A program made the translations under genes and the position numbers. Under the pieces are notes generated by a model, which was not told where the DNA came from, searched no databases, and saw only the letters and a list, made by a program, of their open reading frames with translations. A stretch of 64,000 nt of DNA from ENR-C587 sp942493235 (lineage in GTDB: Bacteria > Bacteroidota > Ignavibacteria > Kapaibacteriales > UBA2268): positions 3,348,001 through 3,412,000 of the forward strand of contig OW818676.1 in the NCBI GenBank assembly GCA_942493235.1, given 5' to 3'. This document shows, piece by piece, positions 52,105 through 60,286 of this stretch (the stretch's first letter is position 1; each line of letters begins with the position of its first letter).

Positions 52105-52270
52105 CAATATTCAACATCTAACGATGTTGGAAGACCAGCCTTACTACGCAGAGCATAGTACGGAGACGTGCATATTCCTAATTCCCAATTCCCAATTCTC
52201 GAACCCCTATCCCCGAACCCCGAATTCTACCAATGTTCAACATCTAACGATGTTGGAAGAAAAGAACTTA
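52105..52270 (+). repeat. Composite palindromic repeat, copy B
   Basis: Same element as 31925-32115 in the opposite orientation. Two direct copies of ATTCAACATCTAACGATGTT (near 52108 and 52236) each lead into GGAAGA and flank an inner hairpin (TACTACGCAGAGCATAGTA) and a CCCAATT-type run. Hairpin arms differ from copy A in a paired manner. The apparent ORF at 52082-52330 is an artefact of the repeat. Confidence 0.7.
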
Positions 52271-52441
52271 TACCTCCCAAACTTTCAACTTTATGAACTT
52301 TATAACTTTATAACTTTACGAACTTTATAACTTGATAACTTTATTCAATTATTCTTACTATAATAAAAAAATCTAACTTTTTATAATTATTTTCGTATTT
52401 ATAAATGTTAGTATGAATTTATTTATTATTAGGGTGCACTT

Positions 52442-54880
52442 ATGAAAATTAGAAACGCTTTATTGGTATTCTTTGCAATAGTATTAACGGCATCAAGTGC
52501 CTTTGCTCAAAGAAGCTTTTTGACATACAGGCAATTGAGCGATATACAAAAGACCTCACCGGGAGCATTAAGGACAGGTTTATTTGGATTTGACAATCCT
52601 GCATTATTAAATTACAATGTATCTGATTTTGACTTAATGCTTATTATGTCTGACCCACTAAATAATCAATTTGATTTCAATCGTTGGGGCTTGTTTTATG
52701 GAAGCGAGCAAACAGGATTTGGTGCTTTTACAAGTAAGCTTTTTGGTCATGGGGTAACTGACTACAGATATTCAATTGGTTTTGGCGATAAAGTGTTCGG
52801 GCTTGGTCTTAGCTATGGTTTCGTCGGCGGAGATAAAAGCTATTTCGGAAGAAGTAATACTTTAGGCTGGGGATTTTTATTGAGACCATCGGAATATTTA
52901 TCAATTTCGGGTTTTCAGAATTATGCTCTTAGCGATACTGATGCAGAGTCAGTAGTTGATATTGCGGTTCGCCCGGTTCCAAGTATTCCGATTACCTTAT
53001 TTGCTGATTATGCTTTCTTCCACGATCAAAAAATCAAAGACGGCACTTGGAGTGCAGGTGCGTCGCTTGAGTTTATTGAAGGTATTAGAGTAAACGGTAG
53101 ATACTTTGATGATAAATCCGTATCACTCGGTATTGATGTTAGTTTCTATACTATGGGGATTAGTGCTCAGACCGGATATAATGATGCCGGAGATAACAGT
53201 TACAAGTCATATACAATCAGAATGGGCGGTCCTGACAGGTCGATTTTTAAATCTATGTTTGACAAGCCTCATTGGGCATCTATGACTTTAACCGGAAATA
53301 TTAAATATCAAAAATATAAATGGTTTGATAATTCAATGACTTTATCAAGCCTCTTAGAAAAATTAGACGAAGCAATTAAAGATAAAAATATTATTGGCTT
53401 AGCAATAGACGGCAGGCAATTAAGCGGATCTATGGAAACATTATGGGAAGTTCGCGATAAACTTGCCGAATTTAGAAATGCCAATAAGCAAGTAGTCATA
53501 TTCCTCGAAAGACCATCAATGAATGCTTATTATTTAGCTTCAGTTGCAGATAAAATCGTTCTTGACCCTATGGGCAGCGTTAGCATTAATGGGTTTGCTA
53601 TGGGGCGTAGTTACTACAAGAAAATGCTTGATAAAATCGGTATCGGTTTTGAAGAAATTAGATTATTCAAATATAAATCCGCAGTTGAGAATTTTGCACG
53701 TGATACTATGAGTGATGGCGACCGCGAACAAAGACAGCAAATGATTGATGACTGGTATGAAATTATTAAAACAGATATTGCCAAAGGCAGGAACATAAGT
53801 ACAAATGAATTTGATAATCTTGTTGACGGCTCTATAGTCTATCTTGCAAAAGAAGCAATTAATAAAAAATTAGTTGATACAACTGCACGCTGGCAGGATT
53901 TGGATAAAGTTATCAAAGCATTCACTCCCGACACTCCTGAGATTTCGAGATTGTTCAGTCCGGTAGAATATGTTGACCCAATTGATGACAAATGGGGATA
54001 CGACCTTAATAGCATTGCATTAATATATGTAGTAGGAGACTGTGCTATGGAGGAAGGAATTAAAGCTCGTGAGCTAATTTCTTATGTAGAGTGGGCTGCA
54101 AAAAGTGAAAAAGTAAAAGCAATTGTACTAAGAGTGGACAGCCCGGGCGGTGATGCATTAGCTTCGGACTATATAGCAGAAGTAGTCCGCCAGTACAAAG
54201 ATAAGAAACCTATTATCGTGTCTCAGGGTGCAGTAGCTGCTTCAGGTGGTTATTGGCTATCAATGGATGCAAGCACTATCGTATCTTCCCCTGTTACAAT
54301 TACCGGCTCTATCGGTGTGATTAGTGCCTGGGTCTATGACAAAGGATTAAAAGATGACCTTGGAATAAGTACCTCTGTAGTAAAACGTGGCAAGTATTCT
54401 GATTTGGGAATGTCTTACCAATTGCCAATTATCCCGATTGGTTTACCACTTAGAAATTTAAATCAAGACGAAAGAGCTCAATTTGAAAGCACTATGCTCT
54501 CTCTATATACTGATTTTGTTACAAAGGTAAGTGTAGGTCGTAAAATGAGCTATAATGCAGTTGATTCGATTGCTCAGGGAAGAGTCTGGACCGGCAAATC
54601 AGCTAAAGAAATCGGTCTGGTCGATAAATTAGGCGGATTAAGTTATGCAATTAAGATTGCCAAAGAACAAGCTAATATAAGCGGTGATGAAGATGTAAAT
54701 ATCTACGAATTTCCTAAACAAGAATTATTCGATTTAAGCTCATTATTCTCCGGTATGTTCGGAGTGGACAGCGGGATAAACCTTAAAGAATCAGAATTAA
54801 ATAATATAATCTACAGATTGAAAAATAACGGTGTGGCTATGCCAATACTTCCAATCGAATATTTGGAACTTGCCAAATAA
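52442..54880 (+). CDS. sppA: Signal peptide peptidase SppA (long form) with N-terminal beta-rich extension
   Basis: 812 residues. A signal peptide (ending SAFAQ near 23) is followed by ~260 residues of beta-strand-like, porin-like sequence (YRYSIGFGDKVFGLGLSYGF and similar). Two ClpP-fold halves typical of long SppA come next. The catalytic Lys412 lies in the first half (FKYKSAVENF) and nucleophile Ser601 in the second (AVAASGGYW); their spacing resembles that of the E. coli Lys-Ser dyad. Also present are VLRVDSPGGDALASD and TGSIGVIS. It degrades cleaved signal peptides and small periplasmic or membrane peptides. The N-terminal extension replaces the usual inner-membrane anchor and could place it at the outer membrane. 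It is monocistronic, with its own terminator. Confidence 0.88.
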   Translation: MKIRNALLVFFAIVLTASSAFAQRSFLTYRQLSDIQKTSPGALRTGLFGFDNPALLNYNVSDFDLMLIMSDPLNNQFDFNRWGLFYGSEQTGFGAFTSKLFGHGVTDYRYSIGFGDKVFGLGLSYGFVGGDKSYFGRSNTLGWGFLLRPSEYLSISGFQNYALSDTDAESVVDIAVRPVPSIPITLFADYAFFHDQKIKDGTWSAGASLEFIEGIRVNGRYFDDKSVSLGIDVSFYTMGISAQTGYNDAGDNSYKSYTIRMGGPDRSIFKSMFDKPHWASMTLTGNIKYQKYKWFDNSMTLSSLLEKLDEAIKDKNIIGLAIDGRQLSGSMETLWEVRDKLAEFRNANKQVVIFLERPSMNAYYLASVADKIVLDPMGSVSINGFAMGRSYYKKMLDKIGIGFEEIRLFKYKSAVENFARDTMSDGDREQRQQMIDDWYEIIKTDIAKGRNISTNEFDNLVDGSIVYLAKEAINKKLVDTTARWQDLDKVIKAFTPDTPEISRLFSPVEYVDPIDDKWGYDLNSIALIYVVGDCAMEEGIKARELISYVEWAAKSEKVKAIVLRVDSPGGDALASDYIAEVVRQYKDKKPIIVSQGAVAASGGYWLSMDASTIVSSPVTITGSIGVISAWVYDKGLKDDLGISTSVVKRGKYSDLGMSYQLPIIPIGLPLRNLNQDERAQFESTMLSLYTDFVTKVSVGRKMSYNAVDSIAQGRVWTGKSAKEIGLVDKLGGLSYAIKIAKEQANISGDEDVNIYEFPKQELFDLSSLFSGMFGVDSGINLKESELNNIIYRLKNNGVAMPILPIEYLELAK

Positions 54881-54900
54881 ATATTTTTTATTGATAATTA

Positions 54901-54936
54901 AAAACCTAACATGAGCCAATACATGTTAGGTTTTTT
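54901..54936 (+). terminator. Intrinsic terminator of sppA
   Basis: A 12-bp stem (AAACCTAACATG at 54902-54913 pairs with 54922-54933), eight-base loop, followed by Ts to 54936. Confidence 0.88.
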
Positions 54937-54989
54937 AGTTTATAAAGTTTGGAAAGTGGGGAAAAGATCACTATTTAATTTTTTACCAT

Positions 54990-55045
54990 TTAACCCAATG
55001 CTTTAGAGGATGTGTAAAAAGTCGAAATAATTCATTTATAAAAAA
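54990..55045 (+). repeat. Half-hairpin/IS-end junction repeat
   Basis: TTAACCCAATGCTTTAGAGG then ATGTGTAAAAAGTCG, continuing into AAATAATTCATTTATAAAAA. The latter part also follows the second copy near 23898-23930, so the repeat is longer than the junction alone. Confidence 0.5.
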
Positions 55046-55050
55046 TCCAA

Positions 55051-55178
55051 GGAGCTGTCCCAAAAGCTGTCATTCTGAACGTAGTGAAGAATCCAGATAA
55101 AGCTAACTTATGGATAATTCTGGATTCTTCGTACACTCAAAATGATGATTAGACAAAATTATAGCTTTTGTGACAGCC
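55051..55178. mobile_element. MITE-like palindromic element
   Basis: 128 bp with imperfect terminal inverted repeats: GGAGCTGTCCCAAAAGCT at the left and, at the right, the reverse complement of GGCTGTCACAAAAGCT. The interior is a long palindrome around ATTCTGAACGTAGTGAAGAA and TCTGGATTCTTCGTACACTC. Non-coding. Confidence 0.65.
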
Positions 55179-55204
55179 GCGAAGAAAGATTTAATTTTTA
55201 TTAT

Positions 55205-55543
55205 TTATTTGCTTACACACTCAAAACAGCGAAGAGCCATTTTAAATATTGTTTCATATTGCTTAGCATATAAAGAATCACCCTTTTTAGCAAGGTCTTC
55301 ATGTTTATAGTTGAAAAATAATGCATCAAATGAAATTGTTTTATTTGGCTCAATAGTATCCCAATTACAAACAAGTTTTAAGACAGTATGCTATAAGCAT
55401 CTTCTCTTAATTTTCCATTAAATTCAATTTCTGACATTGAATCTCTATATGAAGAATTATATTCACGGTAAATTTTTCCAAATATCGCCATGTAAAAAAA
55501 CATTTATTACTAAAAATAAAAGAAAATATTTTAAAAAATCCAT
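55205..55543 (-). pseudogene. Broken gene for a small secreted protein
   Basis: ATG 55543 opens a signal-peptide-like start (MDFLKYFLLFLVINVFLHG) that soon hits a stop. After a frame change at a T7 run the sequence continues MAIFGKIYREYNSSYRDSMS and ends in a TAA. Further frame changes give NWDTIEPNKTISFDALF and then YKHEDLAKKGDSLYAKQYET to a final TAA at 55205-55207. At least three frame shifts are needed to join one sensible protein of about 110 residues. Family unrecognised. Sequencing error at homopolymers could explain one lesion but not all of them. Confidence 0.6.
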
Positions 55544-55779
55544 ATTTTATTTTCCTTTTTTATCCCGATAATTGAATATATCAATTGACAACAAGTTCTT
55601 TCTCTTTAGGCTCTACTAACTTTTTGTCTAATCCCCAATTTTTGTAGGTAACACATTTTCACTTCACTGATATACCGAGCTACCGGACACACATAAAGAA
55701 AGCACACGCTGACGTGTGCTAATTTTCTTCTTCGAAGTCTATTTATATATTTTAATACATAGAAATTTGAATCTTACCC

Positions 55780-58317
55780 TTATCCTTTGACTATTTTACT
55801 TGTAAATACTTGCCCGTTTAAAATTGCTTTTATTAAATAAACTCCGTTTGATACAGTTTCACCGAAATTATTTTTAGCATCCCATTTGATTACATAATTG
55901 CCACCGCTAATAGATTCATTAGCTAAATCTCTCACTAAATTTCCGTTTTGGTCAAATATTTGAACAGAAAAATCAGTTACAGAGCTAAGATTATCTATTC
56001 TCAACCAAATATTTGAACTTGTAATAAACGGATTCGGGCTAATTGCTATTTCTGCATTTGCTAATATAGGATTCTCAGCTTCAACACCGAGAGTATATTG
56101 TAATATTTCGGGATTTCCCTGCTTATTTCCGTTCTCATCGGCTAAATAGACCTTGGTAAAGCTTGGACGTGCTAATTGAGTGTTATTAATAAACATTTCT
56201 TTCCACTCGGTATCAGTCAATCTCTGGAAATTATCAGTGATATATTCGTAGTAGCTAAATACTGGACCGGCTAAAGCTTTGCAAACGCCGTCGTTATCTT
56301 TGGTAATCACAATCATTGTATTAGCTGCACCTATACCTACATGTAGCACTTTCCCTACAATACATCCGGATTCATCAGCCGGTTGTGTATGAACATCAGC
56401 AATTAGATGCTGCATATCTTCATCAAAATTCAATGTTGAATTGTAGAAAAGATGAAAGTACCAGCCACTTGGAGAAGGGGCACAACCTTGCTGAGACTCA
56501 CTATAACAAGATTTTAGGAAAGAATAATCATCTTCGGATAAAATTTGTCCGGCTAATTCCTTTTGAGAAATTACTTTTAACATATCTGTTGTTTCTGCAA
56601 AATTAAGCAAAAAGGAACGGATAGATTCACTATAATCATTATTTAATACTGAAAGTTTATCTCTAAATAAAGTACATAAATTTGACATTTCAGCAAAAAA
56701 TTCAGGAATAGGTTCAACCATTACAGTCGGATAATCGCAGCCCGGCATACCGGTATATGACTGCTTAGCATATAGTAAATTATCATGACGTAGAGTTGCC
56801 CATGATGCTAATTGAGTATTCATCTTCAATTGCCACCAAGCAGGTGTCTGCATATAAACCGGCAAATGGTTGATGCTTGCCGGAGGGTTAAGTGCTTTAA
56901 TCGAATGTAACCAACTATTATAAACTGAAGAATTCCAGAAGTCTTCGCCGTAACTATCTATTAAATACCTAAGTGAAGCTAAATTTTTACCATAATCGGA
57001 GTATCCGAAATCTGCTTCCAAAAATTCACTTGCCGAATTATTACCGAGCACAAAGAGCACATCCATAGGCTTTGGCATCATCCTCATGTTAACTTTGTCA
57101 TAGACTAAATTTGAAAAAATATATGAATCAAAAACGAATCTACTGCCAAATACCATAAATGCAGAAGCAGGCTTAATTGCTTTACCGTCGCATGATTTAA
57201 TCAAGCATTGAGATAATATTTTTTGGTCTGAGTATGGCTTTTGAGCTAATGCATTACGAAAATCTTCAAATCGTCTATCAGTAAAGAATTGCTCAATGTT
57301 TGTTACTCCGATTTCATTTGCAATTTCAATAATATTATTAAATTGAACATTGTCCTGCTCGCCGACAAACCCTTTAATTATATCATTAATGTTATTATAA
57401 CAAGATAATAATTGCGGGTCATTATTTATTCTATCTGCTATTAAATATGTAACAGCAGTCTGAATATTTAATGAATACTCAGGTACATCGATTTCAGCAT
57501 CGGGAGCTATCAGATATAATTCTGTCCTTCCGAGCCACATCATAGCCTTAAAATATCTTTTCAATAAGTCCGATTCCTCATAGTGTCCTCGCGGTTTTAA
57601 CTGTGAGTAGTCATACATTCTGCTTTCGGCATCAGGAAATATTTTCAAACTTCCGAATCCTTGTGCATTTACACCTTCGATAATCTTATTATATAATTCT
57701 TTGAATTGTTCATCGGTTTCGCTATATACATATTGATTATCTTCGGAGAGTAATGTGCGTGCAACTCCTATAAATAAATTCATTGTTTTATAAGCTATCA
57801 GCACAGAATCACTTGCATTAGCCGATGGCACCTGCTCTAATCCGGATAAAAGAGTATTTAATTGCTCATAAATATAATTTTGCTCCAAATCTTTCAGAAT
57901 ATTATCATAAGATTTATGGAAGGCATAAAGAAGTGCATCGGAAGTAAAATAGAGAGGTATATCTCTATACCAATAGTCCTGAATTGCATTTCCAAATGAA
58001 TTATATTTACTACGGCTTAATACTACGAAATTATTCTTCTCCAATAGCTGAACTTCACCTTCAGTCAACTCAAATTTGGCTTTTAAATCATTGAAATACT
58101 GTGCATTTGCCGGCTGACATTCGGGTGCTGAATAATATAGATAAGAATTCTGCGTATGCATAGATTTAATAGAATCATAATTGGTATTCTTATGATTATC
58201 CAGAAACTCTTTATAATTCTCTAAATTAATGCCGTCGGCATAGCTATTAGAGAATGGAATCAATAAAGATACGAAAAACACGAATAGTAGTAGAATTTTA
58301 TTCACAATACACCCCAT
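55780..58317 (-). CDS. DUF3160-domain protein with T9SS-type C-terminal domain
   Basis: 845 residues. A signal peptide (NKILLLFVFFVSLLIPFSNS) is present. The start may be ATG 58317 or GTG 58305, the latter with GGGG close upstream. The bulk (about 80-680) matches DUF3160, a family of unknown function. Recognisable parts are YFTSDALLYAFHKSYDNIL, MMWLGRTELYL, the DSYGEDFWNSSVYNSWLHSI region and ATLRHDNLLYAKQSYTGMP. From about 760 (SPNPFITSSNIWLRI) a FlgD-like/T9SS type-A sorting domain follows, ending FTSKIVKG. It is therefore predicted to be exported and attached outside the cell. It stands alone, with repeats on both sides. Confidence 0.85.
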   Translation of the reverse strand: MGCIVNKILLLFVFFVSLLIPFSNSYADGINLENYKEFLDNHKNTNYDSIKSMHTQNSYLYYSAPECQPANAQYFNDLKAKFELTEGEVQLLEKNNFVVLSRSKYNSFGNAIQDYWYRDIPLYFTSDALLYAFHKSYDNILKDLEQNYIYEQLNTLLSGLEQVPSANASDSVLIAYKTMNLFIGVARTLLSEDNQYVYSETDEQFKELYNKIIEGVNAQGFGSLKIFPDAESRMYDYSQLKPRGHYEESDLLKRYFKAMMWLGRTELYLIAPDAEIDVPEYSLNIQTAVTYLIADRINNDPQLLSCYNNINDIIKGFVGEQDNVQFNNIIEIANEIGVTNIEQFFTDRRFEDFRNALAQKPYSDQKILSQCLIKSCDGKAIKPASAFMVFGSRFVFDSYIFSNLVYDKVNMRMMPKPMDVLFVLGNNSASEFLEADFGYSDYGKNLASLRYLIDSYGEDFWNSSVYNSWLHSIKALNPPASINHLPVYMQTPAWWQLKMNTQLASWATLRHDNLLYAKQSYTGMPGCDYPTVMVEPIPEFFAEMSNLCTLFRDKLSVLNNDYSESIRSFLLNFAETTDMLKVISQKELAGQILSEDDYSFLKSCYSESQQGCAPSPSGWYFHLFYNSTLNFDEDMQHLIADVHTQPADESGCIVGKVLHVGIGAANTMIVITKDNDGVCKALAGPVFSYYEYITDNFQRLTDTEWKEMFINNTQLARPSFTKVYLADENGNKQGNPEILQYTLGVEAENPILANAEIAISPNPFITSSNIWLRIDNLSSVTDFSVQIFDQNGNLVRDLANESISGGNYVIKWDAKNNFGETVSNGVYLIKAILNGQVFTSKIVKG

Positions 58318-58565
58318 ATAAATATATAATTACCTACAATACTTAAAGACGCTTTAAACAAATAAAAAGTTACAATATTTATTTGTTTTTTGAATGTCGA
58401 ATCGGAACGAATAAAATCAAGCTATTAAAGCGTGAAAATCACTTTTCTTGTTCGTATTTAGATTTATATTTATTGTGAAACAGCTTATTAAATTTACTAT
58501 AATAATTAGAGTTTTAAAACGTTCCTTATTTAAGATAAAATAAATTAATTAAGAAGAACATATAA
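58318..58565. other. AT-rich intergenic sequence
   Basis: About 250 bases between the DUF3160 gene start and the antitoxin remnant. It should contain the minus-strand DUF3160 promoter. I see no clear element. Confidence 0.4.
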
Positions 58566-58789
58566 ACAATAGCAAATACAGGTTTAACCTCTCTTCAGTT
58601 AGAATTACTGAAAATAATTTCTTTTGAACCAAAAAAAAAGAATTAATTGAAGTCAGAAAGATATTAGCTGATTTTTTTATGATTGAATTACAGGATTAAA
58701 TCAATAAATTAATTGATGAACAGAATCTTACTAAAAATAATATTGATCAGTTATATAATGAAAATTATAAAGTCAAGAATTGTTCTTGA
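58566..58789 (+). pseudogene. Antitoxin remnant of a PIN-type toxin-antitoxin pair
   Basis: The frame from 58566 (TIANTGLTSLQLELLKIISF then EP) resembles short antitoxins that pair with COG1569-like PIN toxins. The expected start codon is replaced by TAA (58563-58565). The frame shifts inside a nine-A run (58631-58639), continues ELIEVRKILADFFMIELQD, meets an in-frame TAA at 58697-58699, then resumes NKLIDEQNLTKNNIDQLYNE to a TGA at 58787-58789. Three lesions make it clearly dead. It overlaps the toxin remnant by about 30 bases, as in intact pairs. Confidence 0.6.
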
Positions 58790-58910
58790 TACAAATGTTT
58801 TTTTAGTATCAATTATAGCTAAGTTAAAATAATATTGGATTTATGAAAGTCTAAGAAAAGACATGTATGATTTAATTTTTTCAAATGATATTTTGATTGA
58901 ATATCAGGAA
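58758..58910 (+). pseudogene. PIN-domain toxin remnant, nonsense mutated and truncated
   Basis: From ATG 58758 the translation reads KIIKSRIVLDTNVFLVSII with the PIN signature LDTNVFL (first catalytic Asp). A TAA at 58830-58832 interrupts it. The frame resumes YWIYESLRKDMYDLIFSNDI then LIEYQE and then runs into a MITE-like repeat at 58914, losing the rest of the PIN domain. Intact homologues cleave RNA and number about 130-140 residues. Confidence 0.65.
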
Positions 58911-58913
58911 ATT

Positions 58914-59418
58914 AAGGCTATTGCAAAAGTCCAAAAATATTTATTTACTGTTAATTTTTCAAAGTTTTCCAACTTCTAAATGTTAAAAGTGGTTGTAAAA
59001 ATAGTAATAATATTTCCAAATCGTCATTCTGAGTTACTGACCACCAGCTACGCGACTGGTAAAACAATACAATGACAACAAAAAAAACGTGTATATTGAA
59101 AATTTTTGAAATTGCCTGGGAACGTATTGAAAAGAAGGTAAAAAGACTTGGGTGCATTCTCATTAATGTGTCTTAAAATTCGAGTGTTAATGAAAACACT
59201 TATTGGGATATTTTTCGGATAACACTTTTAAATATCGGATAAATCATTGTGAATATTGCGTTTACAAGGACACTCAAGAAAAGATGTCATTAACAGTGTA
59301 ACGAAGAATCCAGAATTATCAACAAATTAACTTTCTGGATTCTTCACTTCGTTCAGAATGACAACTTTTTAGTCTGCCTCTTGAACAAATGGAAATTGAA
59401 AATCATATGGTTTTGCAA
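58914..59418. mobile_element. MITE-like element split by a 260-bp insertion
   Basis: The left part (58914-59034) and right part (59295-59418) correspond to the intact copy at 35755-35990, with ends TTGCAAAAGT (58921-58930) and GTTTTGCAA (59410-59418). They are separated by 59035-59294. The element has truncated the PIN toxin remnant. Confidence 0.65.
59035..59294. other. 260-bp insertion within the MITE-like element
   Basis: Absent from the intact copy at 35755-35990. AGT occurs on both sides (59032-59034 and 59295-59297), which would fit a three-base target duplication. It holds a 34-codon ORF (59072-59176) with no recognised product. No clear terminal inverted repeats. Confidence 0.5.
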
Positions 59419-59471
59419 TTGAAGAGTATTATACATTTCTATTTTTTGCAATATCAATCCAAATAATAAAA

Positions 59472-59512
59472 AAAAACCTTCCGAATGACTTAAAAGCCCT
59501 CAGAAGGTTTTT
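59472..59512 (-). terminator. Intrinsic terminator of the sdh operon
   Basis: A 10-bp stem (AAAAACCTTC at 59472-59481 pairs with GAAGGTTTTT at 59503-59512) is followed on the minus strand by further Ts, 27 bases past the sdhB stop. Confidence 0.88.
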
Positions 59513-59539
59513 ATTAAATCCACCAAAAAATATAAATCG

Positions 59540-60286
59540 CTACTTAGTAAAGAAAGATGCCTTTAAATAATCTCTGTTCATCTTTGAGATAAAGCGAACT
59601 GAAATATTTTTAGGGCAGGCGGCTTCGCATTCGTACATGTTAGTACAAGCTCCGAATCCGTCTTTTTCCATCTGACCAACCATAGCCAATACTCTTCTTT
59701 TCCTTTCGGGTTGTCCCTGAGGCAGTAGAGCGTATTGCTCGACTTTTCCGGCTACAAACAGCATAGCTGAGCCGTTAGGGCAAGCAGCCGCACAAGCTCC
59801 GCAGCCAATACATTGAGCTGCATCCATTGATAAATCCGCATCTTCTTTTGATATGGGCAGATTGTTTGCATCTTGTGCATTGCCTGTATTGATAGATACG
59901 AACCCGCCGGCTTCCATAATTCTGTCGTAAGCTTTGCGGTCAACAACTAAGTCTTTAATTATCGGGAAAGCTTTATTTCTGAATGGCTCTACATATATAT
60001 TATCGCCGTCTTTGAATTTTCTCATGTGCAATTGGCAAGTAGTTGTGCCTTTTTCGTGTCCGTGAGGAACGCCGTTGATAGTCATTGAGCATGCTCCGCA
60101 AATACCTTCGCGGCAGTCATGATCAAATGCAACAGGGTCTTTACCTTCGAGAATTAAACCTTCGTTTAATATATCGAACATTTCAAGAAAAGACATATCC
60201 TCTTCAACATTGTCAAGCTGATATACTTCCATTTTGCCTTTAACTTGGGCATTTTTCTGACGCCAAACGTGAAGTGTTAATTTCAT
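59540..60286 (-). CDS. sdhB: Succinate dehydrogenase/fumarate reductase iron-sulfur subunit
   Basis: 248 residues. It carries electrons from the flavoprotein through three clusters. The [2Fe-2S] ligands lie in CREGICGACSMTING and a later Cys of TTTC. The [4Fe-4S] motif is CIGCGACAAACPNG, and the [3Fe-4S]/second CPK motif is in CTNMYECEAACPKNI. Its start overlaps the sdhA stop by one base (60286). It is last in the sdhC-sdhA-sdhB operon, a typical order for Bacteroidota type-B enzymes. Cytoplasmic side of the inner membrane. Direction (succinate oxidation or fumarate reduction) cannot be decided from sequence. Confidence 0.96.
   Translation of the reverse strand: MKLTLHVWRQKNAQVKGKMEVYQLDNVEEDMSFLEMFDILNEGLILEGKDPVAFDHDCREGICGACSMTINGVPHGHEKGTTTCQLHMRKFKDGDNIYVEPFRNKAFPIIKDLVVDRKAYDRIMEAGGFVSINTGNAQDANNLPISKEDADLSMDAAQCIGCGACAAACPNGSAMLFVAGKVEQYALLPQGQPERKRRVLAMVGQMEKDGFGACTNMYECEAACPKNISVRFISKMNRDYLKASFFTK

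Noticed and set aside
52082..52330. 82-codon plus-strand ORF
   Set aside because: Same repeat-derived translation as above, low-complexity end, no ribosome-binding site.
58951..59163. 70-codon minus-strand ORF
   Set aside because: It lies across the split MITE-like element and its 260-bp insertion, with no protein-like composition.
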